This document shows, one piece after another, positions 33,040-48,264 of a DNA stretch of 64,000 bases. The DNA comes from an uncultured Bacteroidia bacterium (GTDB lineage: Bacteria; Bacteroidota; Bacteroidia; Bacteroidales; UBA932), in assembly GCA_902785065.1 (NCBI GenBank), contig CACZXH010000002.1:186001-250000 (forward strand), read 5' to 3'. The notes under the pieces were generated by a model. It was given only the letters and a program-made list of their open reading frames with translations, ran no database searches and had not been told where the DNA came from. The translations under genes were made by a program, and so were the position numbers. Each line of letters starts with the position of its first letter. The first letter of the stretch is position 1.

Positions 33040-35430
33040 TCAGCAATCCACTTCCAGCGTCTGCTTTCCGGGCTTGTAAGGGATGAATACCTTCCCTCCC
33101 TTGCCCGCATTGCGGATGATGAGGTCGTATTCGGCGTCGCGGAAGCGGCGGTGGATGCGGTAGGTACCGATGGGGATGCAAGGTTCGACGAGCAGGCCGT
33201 CGAACTGCGGCTTGATGCCCAGCAGGGCCTCGCTCACGGCCTTCCAGGTCCAGGCGGCCGTGCCCGTGAGCCAGCTGTTCTTGCCTTCGCCGGGCTTTTC
33301 GGCGTCCTTTCCGGCCACCATCTGGCAGAAGACGTAAGGCTCGATCTTGCGGAGCTCCTGGTCCTTCGTGAAGGCCGGCGTAATCTTCTGATAGTGCCGC
33401 CAGGCGTCCTCCGCGCGGCCGGCCATGGCCTCGCCGATGATCACCCAGGGATTGTTGTGGCAGAAGATGCCGGCGTTCTCCTTGTAGCCCTGCGGGTAGG
33501 AGCTGATCTCGCCGTAGTCGATATAGTACTTCGTGTAAGCCGGGTTGTTCAGGACCAGGCCGTACTCGCATTCCAGATACTTCTTCGCGGAATCCAAAGC
33601 CTTGTCGCAGAGGCCTTCCCCGGCGCCGATGCGGGCCATCGTGCACCAGCCCTGGCTCTCGATGAACACCTTGCCTTCCTCGCACTCCTTGGAGCCGATC
33701 TTCCGACCGTAATAGTCATACGCGCGGAGGAACCATTCGCCGTCCCAGCCGTATTTCTTCACGGCCTTCTCCATCGCATCGACGGATTCCTTGACGCCCA
33801 GGACATACTCCGGATCCGCCGCGACGGACGGATGCGAGAGCAGTTCCACGAAGTCCTTGCCCTCGGCCACGAACAGGCCGGCGATCATGAGGGATTCCGC
33901 CTTCGAGCCTTCGGTCTTGTTCTCGGTGGTCTGGAAGGACTCGTCGGGGTTGTCGGAGAAGCAGTTCAGGTTCAGGCAGTCGTTCCAGTCGGCCCGGCCG
34001 ATGAGCGGGAGGCCGTGAGGGCCAAGATTGTCCGTCACATGCTTGAAGCTGATTTTCAGGTGCTCCAGCAGCGACACCTCGGTTCCGGGCTGGTTGTCGA
34101 AGGGAACCGGCTCGTTCAGAATGCCGAAATCCCCCGTCTCCCGGATATAAGCGACGGTGCCGAAAATGAGCCATAGCGGGTCGTCATTGAAACCGCCGCC
34201 GATGTCGTTATTGCCTCGCTTAGTAAGGGGCTGGTACTGGTGGTAGCAGCCGCCGTCCGGGAACTGCGTGGAGGCGATGTCGATGATGCGCTGCCGGGCG
34301 CGGTCCGGGATGAGGTGGACGATGCCCGCGAGGTCCTGGTTGGAGTCACGGAAGCCCATGCCCCGGCCGATGCCGCTCTCGAAATAGCTGGCGCTCCGGC
34401 TGAAGAAGAACGTGATCATGCACTGGTACTGGTTCCAGACGTTCACGGTCCGGTCCAGCTCCGGGACCTCGGATTCCACGATGAAGCGGTCCAGGAGGTC
34501 GTCCCAGAACGCCCGCAGCTGCGCGAAGGCCGCATCGACCTGCGCCCCGGTAGCGAACGCGTCCATCATCGCCTGCGCCTTCGCCTTGTTGATGATTTGC
34601 GGAGCGACGAACTTCTCCTCGGGCGCATTCTCCACATACCCCAGGACGAAGATGAGCTCCTCCGAGGCGCCGGGTTCGAGCGTCAAATCGAACCGGTGCG
34701 AGGCGACGGGACTCCAGCCATGGGCCACGGAGTTCCCGGAGGTGCCTGCGAGGACCTGCTGAGGGGCATTGAAGCCATTGTACATGCCGATGAAGGTTTC
34801 CCGGTCGGTATCGAAGCCGTCGAAAGCGCGGTTCACGCCGAAGAAGGCGTAATGGTCGCGGCGCTCGCGGTATTCGGTCTTGTGATATAGGACGTTCCCC
34901 TCGATTTCCACCTGGCCGGTGGACAGGTTCCGCTGGAAGTTCTCCATGTCCGTCGAGGCATTCCAGAGGCACCATTCCACGAAGGAATAGAGCTGGAAGG
35001 TCTTCTTCACCGCGCCCGTGTTCGTGAGTTTCACCCGGTGCACCTCGCAGCGGTGGCCGATGGGCACGAAGAAAAGGACATCGGCCTTCAGGCCGTCCTT
35101 CTCTCCCGTCACGCGGGTATAGCCCATGCCGTGCCGGCACTCATAGAAGTCCAGCGGCGTCTTGCAGGGCTTCCAGCCCGGGTTCCAGACAGTGTCGCCG
35201 TCCTTGATGTAATAATAGCGCCCGCCATCGTCCATCGGCACCCCGTTGTAGCGGTACCGCAGGATCCGGCGGAACTTGGCGTCCTTGCAGAAGCAGTAGC
35301 CGCCGGCGGTGTTGGAAATGAGGGAGAAGAAATCTTCCGTGCCCATATAGTTGATCCAGGGCCACGGGGTGGCGGGATCCGTGATGACGTACTCGCGGTG
35401 CGCGTCGTCGAAATGTCCGAAACTTTTCAT
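33040..35430 (-). CDS. GH94 glycoside phosphorylase (cellobiose phosphorylase-like)
   Basis: Cytoplasmic phosphorylase of 796 residues, no signal peptide. The N-terminal beta-sandwich ([19 protein letters not shown]), the helical (alpha/alpha)6 barrel and the catalytic region [10 protein letters not shown] are intact; Asp484 of WND matches the general acid of cellobiose phosphorylases. GH94 uses phosphate to split cellobiose, cellodextrins, chitobiose or laminaribiose, giving a sugar 1-phosphate and saving [12 protein letters not shown] points to the cellobiose/cellodextrin branch. Start 35430 (MKSFGHFDD) is preferred because the longer frame runs over the promoter box at 35452-35459. Confidence 0.9.
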   Translation of the reverse strand: MKSFGHFDDAHREYVITDPATPWPWINYMGTEDFFSLISNTAGGYCFCKDAKFRRILRYRYNGVPMDDGGRYYYIKDGDTVWNPGWKPCKTPLDFYECRHGMGYTRVTGEKDGLKADVLFFVPIGHRCEVHRVKLTNTGAVKKTFQLYSFVEWCLWNASTDMENFQRNLSTGQVEIEGNVLYHKTEYRERRDHYAFFGVNRAFDGFDTDRETFIGMYNGFNAPQQVLAGTSGNSVAHGWSPVASHRFDLTLEPGASEELIFVLGYVENAPEEKFVAPQIINKAKAQAMMDAFATGAQVDAAFAQLRAFWDDLLDRFIVESEVPELDRTVNVWNQYQCMITFFFSRSASYFESGIGRGMGFRDSNQDLAGIVHLIPDRARQRIIDIASTQFPDGGCYHQYQPLTKRGNNDIGGGFNDDPLWLIFGTVAYIRETGDFGILNEPVPFDNQPGTEVSLLEHLKISFKHVTDNLGPHGLPLIGRADWNDCLNLNCFSDNPDESFQTTENKTEGSKAESLMIAGLFVAEGKDFVELLSHPSVAADPEYVLGVKESVDAMEKAVKKYGWDGEWFLRAYDYYGRKIGSKECEEGKVFIESQGWCTMARIGAGEGLCDKALDSAKKYLECEYGLVLNNPAYTKYYIDYGEISSYPQGYKENAGIFCHNNPWVIIGEAMAGRAEDAWRHYQKITPAFTKDQELRKIEPYVFCQMVAGKDAEKPGEGKNSWLTGTAAWTWKAVSEALLGIKPQFDGLLVEPCIPIGTYRIHRRFRDAEYDLIIRNAGKGGKVFIPYKPGKQTLEVDC

Positions 35431-35451
35431 CGTTGGCTGCAATAGATTAAT

Positions 35452-35459
35452 CAAAGATA
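35452..35459 (-). promoter_or_regulatory. Bacteroidota -7 promoter box for the GH94 gene
   Basis: TATCTTTG on the minus strand, 21 bases before the ATG at 35430, in the gap after the AraC gene. Confidence 0.6.
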
Positions 35460-35487
35460 CGGTTTTCCCGCCAGCTTTCAAAACGCG

Positions 35488-36423
35488 CTATCCCAGCATG
35501 TACGCCCGGGGCGTCTGGCCGGTAGCCTTCCGGAAATAGCGGCAGAAATAGGAGGGCGACGGGAAATGCAGGAGGTCACTGACCTGCTGGATGTTGTACT
35601 TCCCTTCCTTGAGCAGGGCTTCCGCCTCGGCGATCACATTTTCCTGGATGACCAGGAGCGCCTTCTTTCCGGCGACCTTGCTGACGATGCGGGAGAGGTA
35701 TTTCGGGGTGATGCAGAGCTCCCGGGCATAGTAGTCCAGGTCGCGGTGCTCCAGGCACCGGGCCTGGACGAGCCGGATGAAATCCTGCGTGACGGTCATC
35801 TCGCGGGGAACCCGCGTCCGCCGGTCTGTCCTTTCCACCACGAGCCGCGCCAGGCCGCCGCTGAACATCTGCGCGGCGCCGCTGATGATGTCGTCCTGGA
35901 AATCATAGTCCGGACCGCCGCTCGCCACATGGATCAGAACCCGGATCAGATGCATATAGCGATCCATCCGCTCCTGGTCCATGGTCAGGACGAAGGGGGC
36001 GATCATCGACGCCTTGAGGATCTTCGCGGAGCGGGAAGTCATGGCGGAGAAGAGCTTTCCGTCGTTGTAGCCGAAGAGGATGTACCGGGTTCCCGCCTGC
36101 CAGTTCAGGTCCCGGAGGAGCGTCGCCGAGGGAATCAACAGGACGGACCGGTTCGTGATGCGGAACGTTTCCGTGTTGAGGATGCAGTCCACCACGCCGG
36201 TTTCCACGAACAGGATCGCGTTGAAGCCGATCCGGTAGGGAAACTCCAGCCAGTTCGGGCGCAGGGTGCGCGTGGGCCTCCCCTTCTCCAGGAGGGCGGC
36301 GATGCCCGGCGGGAGCCGGATGGAGAGGTTGTCGGAAATGACGAATTCGTCCTTTACGTACAAGGTTTTCGAAGTCCGGGGCACCATGTCCAGGTGCAGG
36401 GTCTTGTCAAGCGGATGTTCCAT
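35488..36423 (-). CDS. AraC family transcriptional regulator
   Basis: Protein of 311 residues from the start at 36423 (MEHPLDKTLHL); the frame upstream of this ATG crosses its own promoter. Residues 30-180 form a cupin-like sensory domain, and the last 100 residues the AraC double helix-turn-helix (LDYYARELCITPKYLSRIVSKVAG and NIQQVSDLLHFPSPSYFCRYFRKATGQTP). Divergent from the acyl-CoA synthetase gene with a shared 150-base control region, and upstream of GH94; either or both may be targets. The ligand is unknown. Confidence 0.9.
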   Translation of the reverse strand: MEHPLDKTLHLDMVPRTSKTLYVKDEFVISDNLSIRLPPGIAALLEKGRPTRTLRPNWLEFPYRIGFNAILFVETGVVDCILNTETFRITNRSVLLIPSATLLRDLNWQAGTRYILFGYNDGKLFSAMTSRSAKILKASMIAPFVLTMDQERMDRYMHLIRVLIHVASGGPDYDFQDDIISGAAQMFSGGLARLVVERTDRRTRVPREMTVTQDFIRLVQARCLEHRDLDYYARELCITPKYLSRIVSKVAGKKALLVIQENVIAEAEALLKEGKYNIQQVSDLLHFPSPSYFCRYFRKATGQTPRAYMLG

Positions 36424-36470
36424 AAGGGCACAAAAATGTTTATTTTTCCCACATCGTTTTCGCAAAGTTA

Positions 36471-36478
36471 CAAATATA
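36471..36478 (-). promoter_or_regulatory. Bacteroidota -7 promoter box for the AraC gene
   Basis: TATATTTG on the minus strand, 47 bases before the ATG at 36423. Confidence 0.5.
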
Positions 36479-36543
36479 TTTTCATATTTCCCACAAGAAC
36501 AACCCATTTTCTGCCATAATTTGTCCAAAATCTACCCGTTTCC

Positions 36544-36551
36544 TAATTTTG
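36544..36551 (+). promoter_or_regulatory. Bacteroidota -7 promoter box for the acyl-CoA synthetase gene
   Basis: TAATTTTG, 23 bases before the ATG at 36575, with TTTG about 20 bases further upstream as a possible -33 element. Confidence 0.5.
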
Positions 36552-36574
36552 TTCTGCAACTGGAAAACGGAAAA

Positions 36575-38197
36575 ATGGACAATTTCAAGCAGATATTCGA
36601 ATCGCGCTATACCTGGATCGAGGGCTTCCTGCGCAACGTGCGGCGGTACGGGAACCGCCCCGCGATGATTTCGCCCGCCGACGGACGGAGCTGGACCTAC
36701 CGGGAGCTGGACCGCGAATGCAACCGCTTCGCCAACGCCCTGATGGACGCCGGCCTCCAGAAGGGAGATGTCTTGATGATGCAGCTGGGCAACTGTCCGG
36801 AATTCGCCATCGGCTATGTCGCCGCCCACAAGACGGGCGCCATCTGCTGTCCCGTCAGCTTCCGTTTCAGCCCGGGCGAACTGGCCTGGAGCATCGACGA
36901 CTCCCGCCCGAAGGCGCTCTTGTTCTGCGCCCCCTGCCGGGAAACCGTGGAGCATGCACTGAGCCTGGCCCATCACCGGCCGGAAATCCTCCTGGCCATC
37001 GGGGACGGCACACCGTGGGGGGCCTCCTCCTATGCGGCCTTCATTGAAAGCGCGTCGGAGGCCGAGCCGGACGTGGACCACAATATTTATGACGAGACGG
37101 CCCGCCTCTATACGTCCGGCACCACCGGCCATCCCAAGGCCATTCCGCTCACGAGCATCAACGAAGTCCTGTCCGCACATGACGTGATGATCCATTTCCC
37201 GATGAGCTACCGCGACGTGACGATGAACACCACGCCGTGGTTCCATCGCGGCGGCCTTCACTGCGCGGGCCCCTGCCCGGCCTTCTATGCCGGCGCGGCC
37301 ATCGTGGTCCTTCCGAAGTTCGACGCTAAGACGGCGCTCGAGTACGTCTCCCGGTACGGCATCACCTTCCTCGTGGGGGTTCCCACGGTCCTCGGCAGTC
37401 TGGCCGACGAACAGGAAGAGGCATCGCACGATATATCTTCCCTCAAGGGAATCGTCACCATGGGCAGTCCCCTGGAGAAAGCGGCCTGCATCCGCTACCA
37501 GCGCGTGCTCACCCCGAATATCTTCAACGGCTACGGCACCACGGAAACGTTCTGGAACACATTCCTCCGCCCCTTCGACCTGCCGGAAGGAGCCGGTTCC
37601 GCCGGCGCTTCCTGTGTCGATGACGACGTGCGTGTGGTCCGCCTCCATGACGGCCGCCGCACCGAACCCGACGACCTGGCCGCCCAGGACGGTCTCGAGA
37701 TCGGCGAGGTCATCCTCTCCTCCCCCGCCAAATCACCCTACCTCTATTACGACAACGAGTCCGAGACGGAGCGCAAGTACTACAAGGGTTTCCTCTACAC
37801 CAACGACCTCGCGACCTGGGACGGGAAGGGTTTCATCACCATCGTCGGCCGCCGCGACGACATGATCATCTCCTCCGGTGAAAACATTTATCCCACCGAG
37901 GTTGAGGCCGTCCTCGCCATGAATCCGAAGGTCAAGGACTGCGTCGTGACATCCGTGCCCGACAAGGTCCGGGGACAGCTGGTGACAGCCTACATCGTTC
38001 CGAAGGACGGTGCCCTGACCGTCGGGGAACTGGACGATTTCTGCAAGGAAAGCCCCTACATCGCCAACTTCAAGCGGCCCCGCTACTATCGTTTCGTGGA
38101 CTCCGTCCCCTACACGGCCACCGGCAAAAAACGCCACGTGGAAGCCCGTGAAAACGCAGCAGCAGACCTCGCGAAAGGCCTGCTGCAAGCGGTGTAG
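36575..38197 (+). CDS. AMP-dependent acyl-CoA synthetase/ligase (ANL superfamily)
   Basis: Adenylate-forming enzyme of 540 residues. The P-loop motif is YTSGTTGHPKAIP, the A5 motif NGYGTTETFW, the A7/A8 region TNDLATWDGKGFITIVGRRDDMIISSGENIYPTEVE, and the C-terminal lysine lies in TATGKKRH. It activates a carboxylic acid to acyl-AMP and then CoA thioester. Placed among feruloyl-esterase-like genes and divergent from an AraC regulator, an aromatic acid such as ferulate is a possible substrate, but this is inference; fatty or bile acids are equally allowed by the sequence. Start 36575 lies just downstream of the promoter. Confidence 0.88.
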   Translation: MDNFKQIFESRYTWIEGFLRNVRRYGNRPAMISPADGRSWTYRELDRECNRFANALMDAGLQKGDVLMMQLGNCPEFAIGYVAAHKTGAICCPVSFRFSPGELAWSIDDSRPKALLFCAPCRETVEHALSLAHHRPEILLAIGDGTPWGASSYAAFIESASEAEPDVDHNIYDETARLYTSGTTGHPKAIPLTSINEVLSAHDVMIHFPMSYRDVTMNTTPWFHRGGLHCAGPCPAFYAGAAIVVLPKFDAKTALEYVSRYGITFLVGVPTVLGSLADEQEEASHDISSLKGIVTMGSPLEKAACIRYQRVLTPNIFNGYGTTETFWNTFLRPFDLPEGAGSAGASCVDDDVRVVRLHDGRRTEPDDLAAQDGLEIGEVILSSPAKSPYLYYDNESETERKYYKGFLYTNDLATWDGKGFITIVGRRDDMIISSGENIYPTEVEAVLAMNPKVKDCVVTSVPDKVRGQLVTAYIVPKDGALTVGELDDFCKESPYIANFKRPRYYRFVDSVPYTATGKKRHVEARENAAADLAKGLLQAV

Positions 38198-38200
38198 TAT

Positions 38201-38213
38201 CCCGTAATACGGG
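38201..38213. terminator. Small hairpin between convergent acyl-CoA synthetase and GH43 genes
   Basis: CCCGTAATACGGG, a five-base-pair stem without a good T run; a weak candidate terminator in a 18-base convergent gap. Confidence 0.3.
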
Positions 38214-38215
38214 CC

Positions 38216-40264
38216 TTAATTGATCCAGTAGATCTTCTCCAGCCCCTTCCAGGAGCACTTGACGGTTGCACGGCCGTTCACGACGGGTCCGGTGGAAATC
38301 AGGACGTCGGGATCGGATGCGCTCACCTGCAGGACGGAACCGTCCTGGAGCGGGGCGTACACCTGATAGTGGAGCTGGTCCATGATGCCGCTCGCGTTCG
38401 TGAAGCGGACGGGCGTCGTGGGAACGGCCAGCTGTTTCCCATCAGCAAAGATCTTCACCTGCGGCACGGTCGGACGGATGCAAGGCGTACCGGGCTTGGA
38501 GAAGCCAATGCCGTGCAGGTCGAAGAGCCCGTCCGGACGGCGGGGATTCCGCGCGGCGAAAGCGGCGAAGCGCGGGTCCATTTGCGGACGCTGGATATCG
38601 GCGCCCTCCGCCACCAGGAAGATGGCGTGCTTGCCGGAGAGGCCTTCCACGGCCGGAACCGGCACCGTCAGATGCAGCAACTCCCCTCTCTTGCCGTCAG
38701 GAACCTCGACCACCGCGATCTCGCGGCCTTGCCACGTGGCATTGGCATAGGGGCCGTCCAGCATCACATGGATCTTGAAAGCGCCGTGACGGCCGGGCGT
38801 CAGGTACAGGTCCAACTGCGTGCCGTCGCCCTGCCTGGTGCCCACAAAGGGATTCACACCCTTTTTCCACTGGTCCAGGCCGCCGAAGCCGAAGTACTTG
38901 AAGCCGACAATGCCGCCGTTGGTGACGCCGGCCACATCCATGTCATTGCACCAGACATCGTGGTTGTCCTGCATCCATTCCTGGTCCGACAGGTAGCAGG
39001 CGTAGCCGGCAGAATAGTAGGCGTACGGAGGCAGGCCGAAGATCTGGAAACCCTCGCTCGTTACCTCCGCGCCCGTATAGGTCGTGCCGTCCGCGGCGGA
39101 AGCCGTCCAGGCCTCGTCCTTGGCGTACGGGTCGTAGCCCGTGATGCGGAGCTGTCCTCCGTCGGCCACTTTCTTGTTGTCCCATTCGATCTTCACGGGC
39201 GCCACCATCGACTGGCGGGCGTTGCCGAAACCGCGCGGCGGGCGGTGATAGAACACATACCACTGGCCGTTGATCTCCTGCAGGGAACCGTGCGTGTTGT
39301 GCGCGGCATTGGAAGTGGTCAGATGCTCGCCGTTCTCGTCGGGAACGACGCCGCGGGAGTCCACGAGCACGCCGCCGGAGCGCCAGGGACCGAGCGGCGA
39401 GTCGCCAAAGGCGTAGCGGAGCGCGGAGTTCGTGGAGGAAAGGCCGTAATCCGGGCCGCTGTAGCCGGAGAACACCATGACATATTTGTTCCCCACCTTG
39501 CGGATGCTGGAAGCCTCGAAGAAGTTGAAATCGCCGGGGTTCTGGCCCTTGTACAGCGCCGGATACTGCGTTCCTTCGGGATCGCGGACCTGGCCGTACT
39601 GGGAGCTGGCCGGAATGAAATAATCGTGCAGCTGCGTACCGGGCCGCATGGAATACATGGTGTTCTGGTCCAGCTCGCAGGCCGTCGAGTGCTGGAAACC
39701 ATAATAGACATAGGCGCGAAAGCCGATGCCGTAATCCGGATCCTTCCTGTCCGTGATGGTCTCGATGAAGACGGAAGGGTCGAAGTCGATGAGGGAGCCG
39801 GGCAGGACGCCGCGGCCGTCCTCGGTGACATTGACCGGGACGAACGGACCATCCGGACGATCAGACTTGCACACGGTGGCGATCCGGCCGCGCCCGCGGG
39901 AATGCGGATACAGGTAATAAGTCTTCTTGCCCGTGACGCGGTCACGCACCTCCACGAGATCCGGAGCATACATGGTATCCCACTGGCCGTCCACGAACCA
40001 GGAGAAGAGGATACCCTCGTCCCGCCACTGGCTCAGGTCCTCGACCGGGGCCGACCACATGCGGATGTCGCCGCTGCAGTAGGCGGTGTAGGTGAGGTCG
40101 TGCGAGCCGATGATGTAGGCGCGGTATTTTCCCGGCTGGTCGGGATCTTCGAAAACGCGGGGCTCGCCGTCGGGAAGGTGCTCCCAGAGCGGCAGATACG
40201 GGTTTTGGGCCCACAGGAACGGAGCGACGGCGAGGGCCGTCAGGAGGGTGACAATCTTTTTCAT
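38216..40264 (-). CDS. Exported GH43 family glycosidase with C-terminal carbohydrate-binding region
   Basis: Secreted protein of 682 residues with a signal peptide (MKKIVTLLTALAVAPFLWAQ). The five-bladed propeller GH43 domain occupies roughly residues 25-385: catalytic base region PRVFEDPD, MYAPDLVEV with the pKa-modulating Asp, and FFEASSIRKVGNKY with the general-acid Glu. Residues 400-560 look like a CBM6-type beta-sandwich, followed by a short beta-rich end. GH43 enzymes are arabinofuranosidases, xylosidases or arabinanases; with GH10 and CE1 close by, arabinoxylan side chains are a sensible target. Confidence 0.9.
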   Translation of the reverse strand: MKKIVTLLTALAVAPFLWAQNPYLPLWEHLPDGEPRVFEDPDQPGKYRAYIIGSHDLTYTAYCSGDIRMWSAPVEDLSQWRDEGILFSWFVDGQWDTMYAPDLVEVRDRVTGKKTYYLYPHSRGRGRIATVCKSDRPDGPFVPVNVTEDGRGVLPGSLIDFDPSVFIETITDRKDPDYGIGFRAYVYYGFQHSTACELDQNTMYSMRPGTQLHDYFIPASSQYGQVRDPEGTQYPALYKGQNPGDFNFFEASSIRKVGNKYVMVFSGYSGPDYGLSSTNSALRYAFGDSPLGPWRSGGVLVDSRGVVPDENGEHLTTSNAAHNTHGSLQEINGQWYVFYHRPPRGFGNARQSMVAPVKIEWDNKKVADGGQLRITGYDPYAKDEAWTASAADGTTYTGAEVTSEGFQIFGLPPYAYYSAGYACYLSDQEWMQDNHDVWCNDMDVAGVTNGGIVGFKYFGFGGLDQWKKGVNPFVGTRQGDGTQLDLYLTPGRHGAFKIHVMLDGPYANATWQGREIAVVEVPDGKRGELLHLTVPVPAVEGLSGKHAIFLVAEGADIQRPQMDPRFAAFAARNPRRPDGLFDLHGIGFSKPGTPCIRPTVPQVKIFADGKQLAVPTTPVRFTNASGIMDQLHYQVYAPLQDGSVLQVSASDPDVLISTGPVVNGRATVKCSWKGLEKIYWIN

Positions 40265-40343
40265 ATCGGGGTCAAGTTACCGAATACAAACATCGGAAAT
40301 AATAATTGAACATCCAAATAAGAACGGATCAGGATAATCTCCG

Positions 40344-40351
40344 TATCTTTG
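40344..40351 (+). promoter_or_regulatory. Bacteroidota -7 promoter box for the GH3-CE1 operon
   Basis: TATCTTTG, 36 bases before the ATG at 40388. Confidence 0.65.
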
Positions 40352-40387
40352 CCGAACATAACCGACACTGAAACCATTGCTTACGAT

Positions 40388-46297
<5,910 letters not shown>

Positions 46298-46317
46298 ACT
46301 GAACCTGACCACGTTGA

Positions 46318-46348
46318 GAGGCCGTCCTTCGGGGCGGCCTCATTTTTT
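46318..46348 (+). terminator. Rho-independent terminator after the GH10-CE1 gene
   Basis: GAGGCCG and CGGCCTC around a short loop, then A and six T. A near-identical hairpin in the opposite orientation is at 48220-48250. Confidence 0.88.
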
Positions 46349-46382
46349 GCCGTGGATCGCCCACAACAGCCCCCACAAGGCC

Positions 46383-46400
46383 CCTCGCCACCTGGCGAGG
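46383..46400 (-). terminator. Hairpin just downstream of the ABC-F gene
   Basis: CTCGCCA and TGGCGAG close a short loop directly after the ABC-F stop at 46405; no T run on the minus strand, so it is only a weak terminator candidate. Confidence 0.3.
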
Positions 46401-46404
46401 CACG

Positions 46405-48192
46405 TCAAATCTCCGACAATTCCAGCCAGCGGAGTTCTTTCTCGTCCAGGATACCCTGCAGTTCGCCGTAACGGGTGGAGGCGGTTTGCAATTCAGTGGC
46501 GGAGAGGGTGCCGGAGGATAGCTTGGCTTCGAGGTCAGCCTTTTCGGCTTCCAGGCGCGGGATTTCCTCGTCCAGGGCCTTGAGTTCCTGCTGCTCTTTC
46601 CAGGTGAGTTTTCGTTTGGCAGGGGCTTTCGGTTTGGCAGATTCCTTCGCTGCGCTCGGAATGACCGCTTTCGCCGCCGCCTTCTGCGCGGCTTCGTAGT
46701 CCTTGAAGAAGGTGCGGTATTCGGTGTAGTTGCCGATGAAGTCCTTGACGACGCCGTCGCCGCAGAAGACGAAGAGGTGGTCCACCAGGCGGTCCAGGAA
46801 ATGGCGGTCGTGGGAGACGATAATCAAGGATCCCTTGAACTCCAGCAGGTATTCCTCCAGGATGTCCAGGGTGACGATGTCCAGGTCGTTCGTGGGCTCG
46901 TCCAGGATGAGGAAGTTGGGCTGTTGCAGCAGGATTGTCAGCAGGTACAGCCGCCGCCTCTCGCCGCCGGAGAGCCGCGAGACGGGGTTCATCCACATGT
47001 CGTGCGGAAAGAGGAACCGTTCCAGCAGGTGCGTACTCGGGACGGTGTCCATCACGGTCTGGTTCGGGTCGAACTGCATGCCGGCCTGGTGGTAATAGCC
47101 GATCTTGAGAGATTCGCCGAGGTCTACGATACCAGTCATCTGCCCGCCCATCGACGGGTTCCATTTCCCGGTGATGAGGTTCAGGAAGGTCGTCTTCCCG
47201 GCGGCGTTCCGGCCGACGATCCCCACACGCTCGTATCGCTGGAAATTGTAGCTGAAGTGGCTCAGGTAGCATTTGTCCTCCCACCAGAAGGAAAGGTCCT
47301 TGCAGTTGATGACCTTGTTGCCGAGGTAGGTGCCCTTGATCTGGATTTCGGACATGTCCACCTGCTTGGACACATAGGTGTCCTCCGCCCGCTCCTTCAG
47401 TTCCCAAAAGGCCTGCTTGCGGTATTTGGCCTTGCCGGTGCGGGCGCACGGTGAGGCGTGCATCCATTCCAGCTCCCGCCGGAGGACGTTCCGGACCTTG
47501 TCCGTCTCCGCATTGTAATTGTCGATACGCTCCTGCCGCTTCTCGAGGAAGTTCATGTAGTCGCCGCGGTAGATATAGACCTTGCCCCGGTCCATCTCCA
47601 TCACCGTGTTGCACACGCGGTCCAGGAAATAGCGGTCGTGCGTGACCATGAACAGGGTGCTGCGGGCGTGCTTGAGGTGCTGCTCCAGGAATTCGATGGC
47701 ATCGATATCCAGGTGGTTCGTGGGCTCGTCCATGATGTAGAAGTCGGCCTCGGAGGCGAGCATCTGGGTCAATGCCACCCGCTTGACTTCGCCGCCGGAG
47801 AGGTCTTTCATCGGCTTTTTCCAGTCCGTGAGGGAGAACTGCGTCAGGAGCCGCTGCACCCGGCGCTCGTACTCCCACAGATGGTCCTGGTCCAGGTGCT
47901 CCGTCCATTCGGTGGAGCCGTCCATGATCTGCCGGAAAATGCTCTTCTCGGGGTCGTAGGCATATTCCTGCTCCAGGAAAGCGATGCGTATGTCCTTGAG
48001 GAACAGAATCTTCCCACCGCTGTCGGACTTGTCCTTGCCGGCGAGGATCCGCAGCAGGGAGGTCTTCCCGGTGCCGTTCGGCGCGATGAGCGCGACCTTG
48101 TCGCCCTCGTTGATGTTGAAGTCGATGTGCTCGAACAGCACCTTGGGGCCGTACGACTTGGAAATGTTCTCGATCTGCAGGTAACTTGCCAT
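46405..48192 (-). CDS. ABC-F family ATPase (Uup/EttA-like ribosome-associated)
   Basis: Soluble protein of 595 residues with two ABC domains and no membrane segments. Walker A motifs are APNGTGKT and GRNAAGKT; both LSGGE signatures and Walker B DEPTNHLD / DEPTNDLD are present. The C-terminal 80 residues are a basic linker and coiled coil (RLEAEKADLEAKLSSG), as in Uup. ABC-F proteins act on the ribosome in translation or resistance. The linker contains VIPSAAKES, the translation of a dispersed repeat copy. The promoter box at 48200-48207 ends 7 bases from the ATG. Confidence 0.93.
   Translation of the reverse strand: MASYLQIENISKSYGPKVLFEHIDFNINEGDKVALIAPNGTGKTSLLRILAGKDKSDSGGKILFLKDIRIAFLEQEYAYDPEKSIFRQIMDGSTEWTEHLDQDHLWEYERRVQRLLTQFSLTDWKKPMKDLSGGEVKRVALTQMLASEADFYIMDEPTNHLDIDAIEFLEQHLKHARSTLFMVTHDRYFLDRVCNTVMEMDRGKVYIYRGDYMNFLEKRQERIDNYNAETDKVRNVLRRELEWMHASPCARTGKAKYRKQAFWELKERAEDTYVSKQVDMSEIQIKGTYLGNKVINCKDLSFWWEDKCYLSHFSYNFQRYERVGIVGRNAAGKTTFLNLITGKWNPSMGGQMTGIVDLGESLKIGYYHQAGMQFDPNQTVMDTVPSTHLLERFLFPHDMWMNPVSRLSGGERRRLYLLTILLQQPNFLILDEPTNDLDIVTLDILEEYLLEFKGSLIIVSHDRHFLDRLVDHLFVFCGDGVVKDFIGNYTEYRTFFKDYEAAQKAAAKAVIPSAAKESAKPKAPAKRKLTWKEQQELKALDEEIPRLEAEKADLEAKLSSGTLSATELQTASTRYGELQGILDEKELRWLELSEI
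46640..46667 (-). repeat. Dispersed repeat translated inside the ABC-F gene
   Basis: AGATTCCTTCGCTG continuing to CGCTCGGAATGACC on the plus strand, the GGAATCT/GTCATTCC form of the repeat seen at 61645. In frame it encodes VIPSAAKES in the linker before the C-terminal coiled coil. Confidence 0.7.
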
Positions 48193-48199
48193 GGGAAGA

Positions 48200-48207
48200 C
48201 AAAGATA
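48200..48207 (-). promoter_or_regulatory. Bacteroidota -7 promoter box for the ABC-F gene
   Basis: TATCTTTG on the minus strand, seven bases from the ATG at 48192; predicted near-leaderless message. Confidence 0.6.
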
Positions 48208-48219
48208 CGCATTTTCCGC

Positions 48220-48250
48220 AAAAAATGAGGCCGCCCTTCGGCCCGGCCTC
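48220..48250 (-). terminator. Minus-strand terminator just upstream of the ABC-F promoter
   Basis: GAGGCCG / CGGCCTC stem followed, on the minus strand, by A and six T. It would stop transcripts coming from the transposase cassette before the ABC-F promoter. Confidence 0.8.
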
Positions 48251-48264
48251 GAGGTGTCTTTGAC

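Noticed and set aside
36266-36574. Upstream extension of the acyl-CoA synthetase
   Set aside because: The added stretch overlaps the divergent AraC gene and both promoters; ANL homology begins after 36575.
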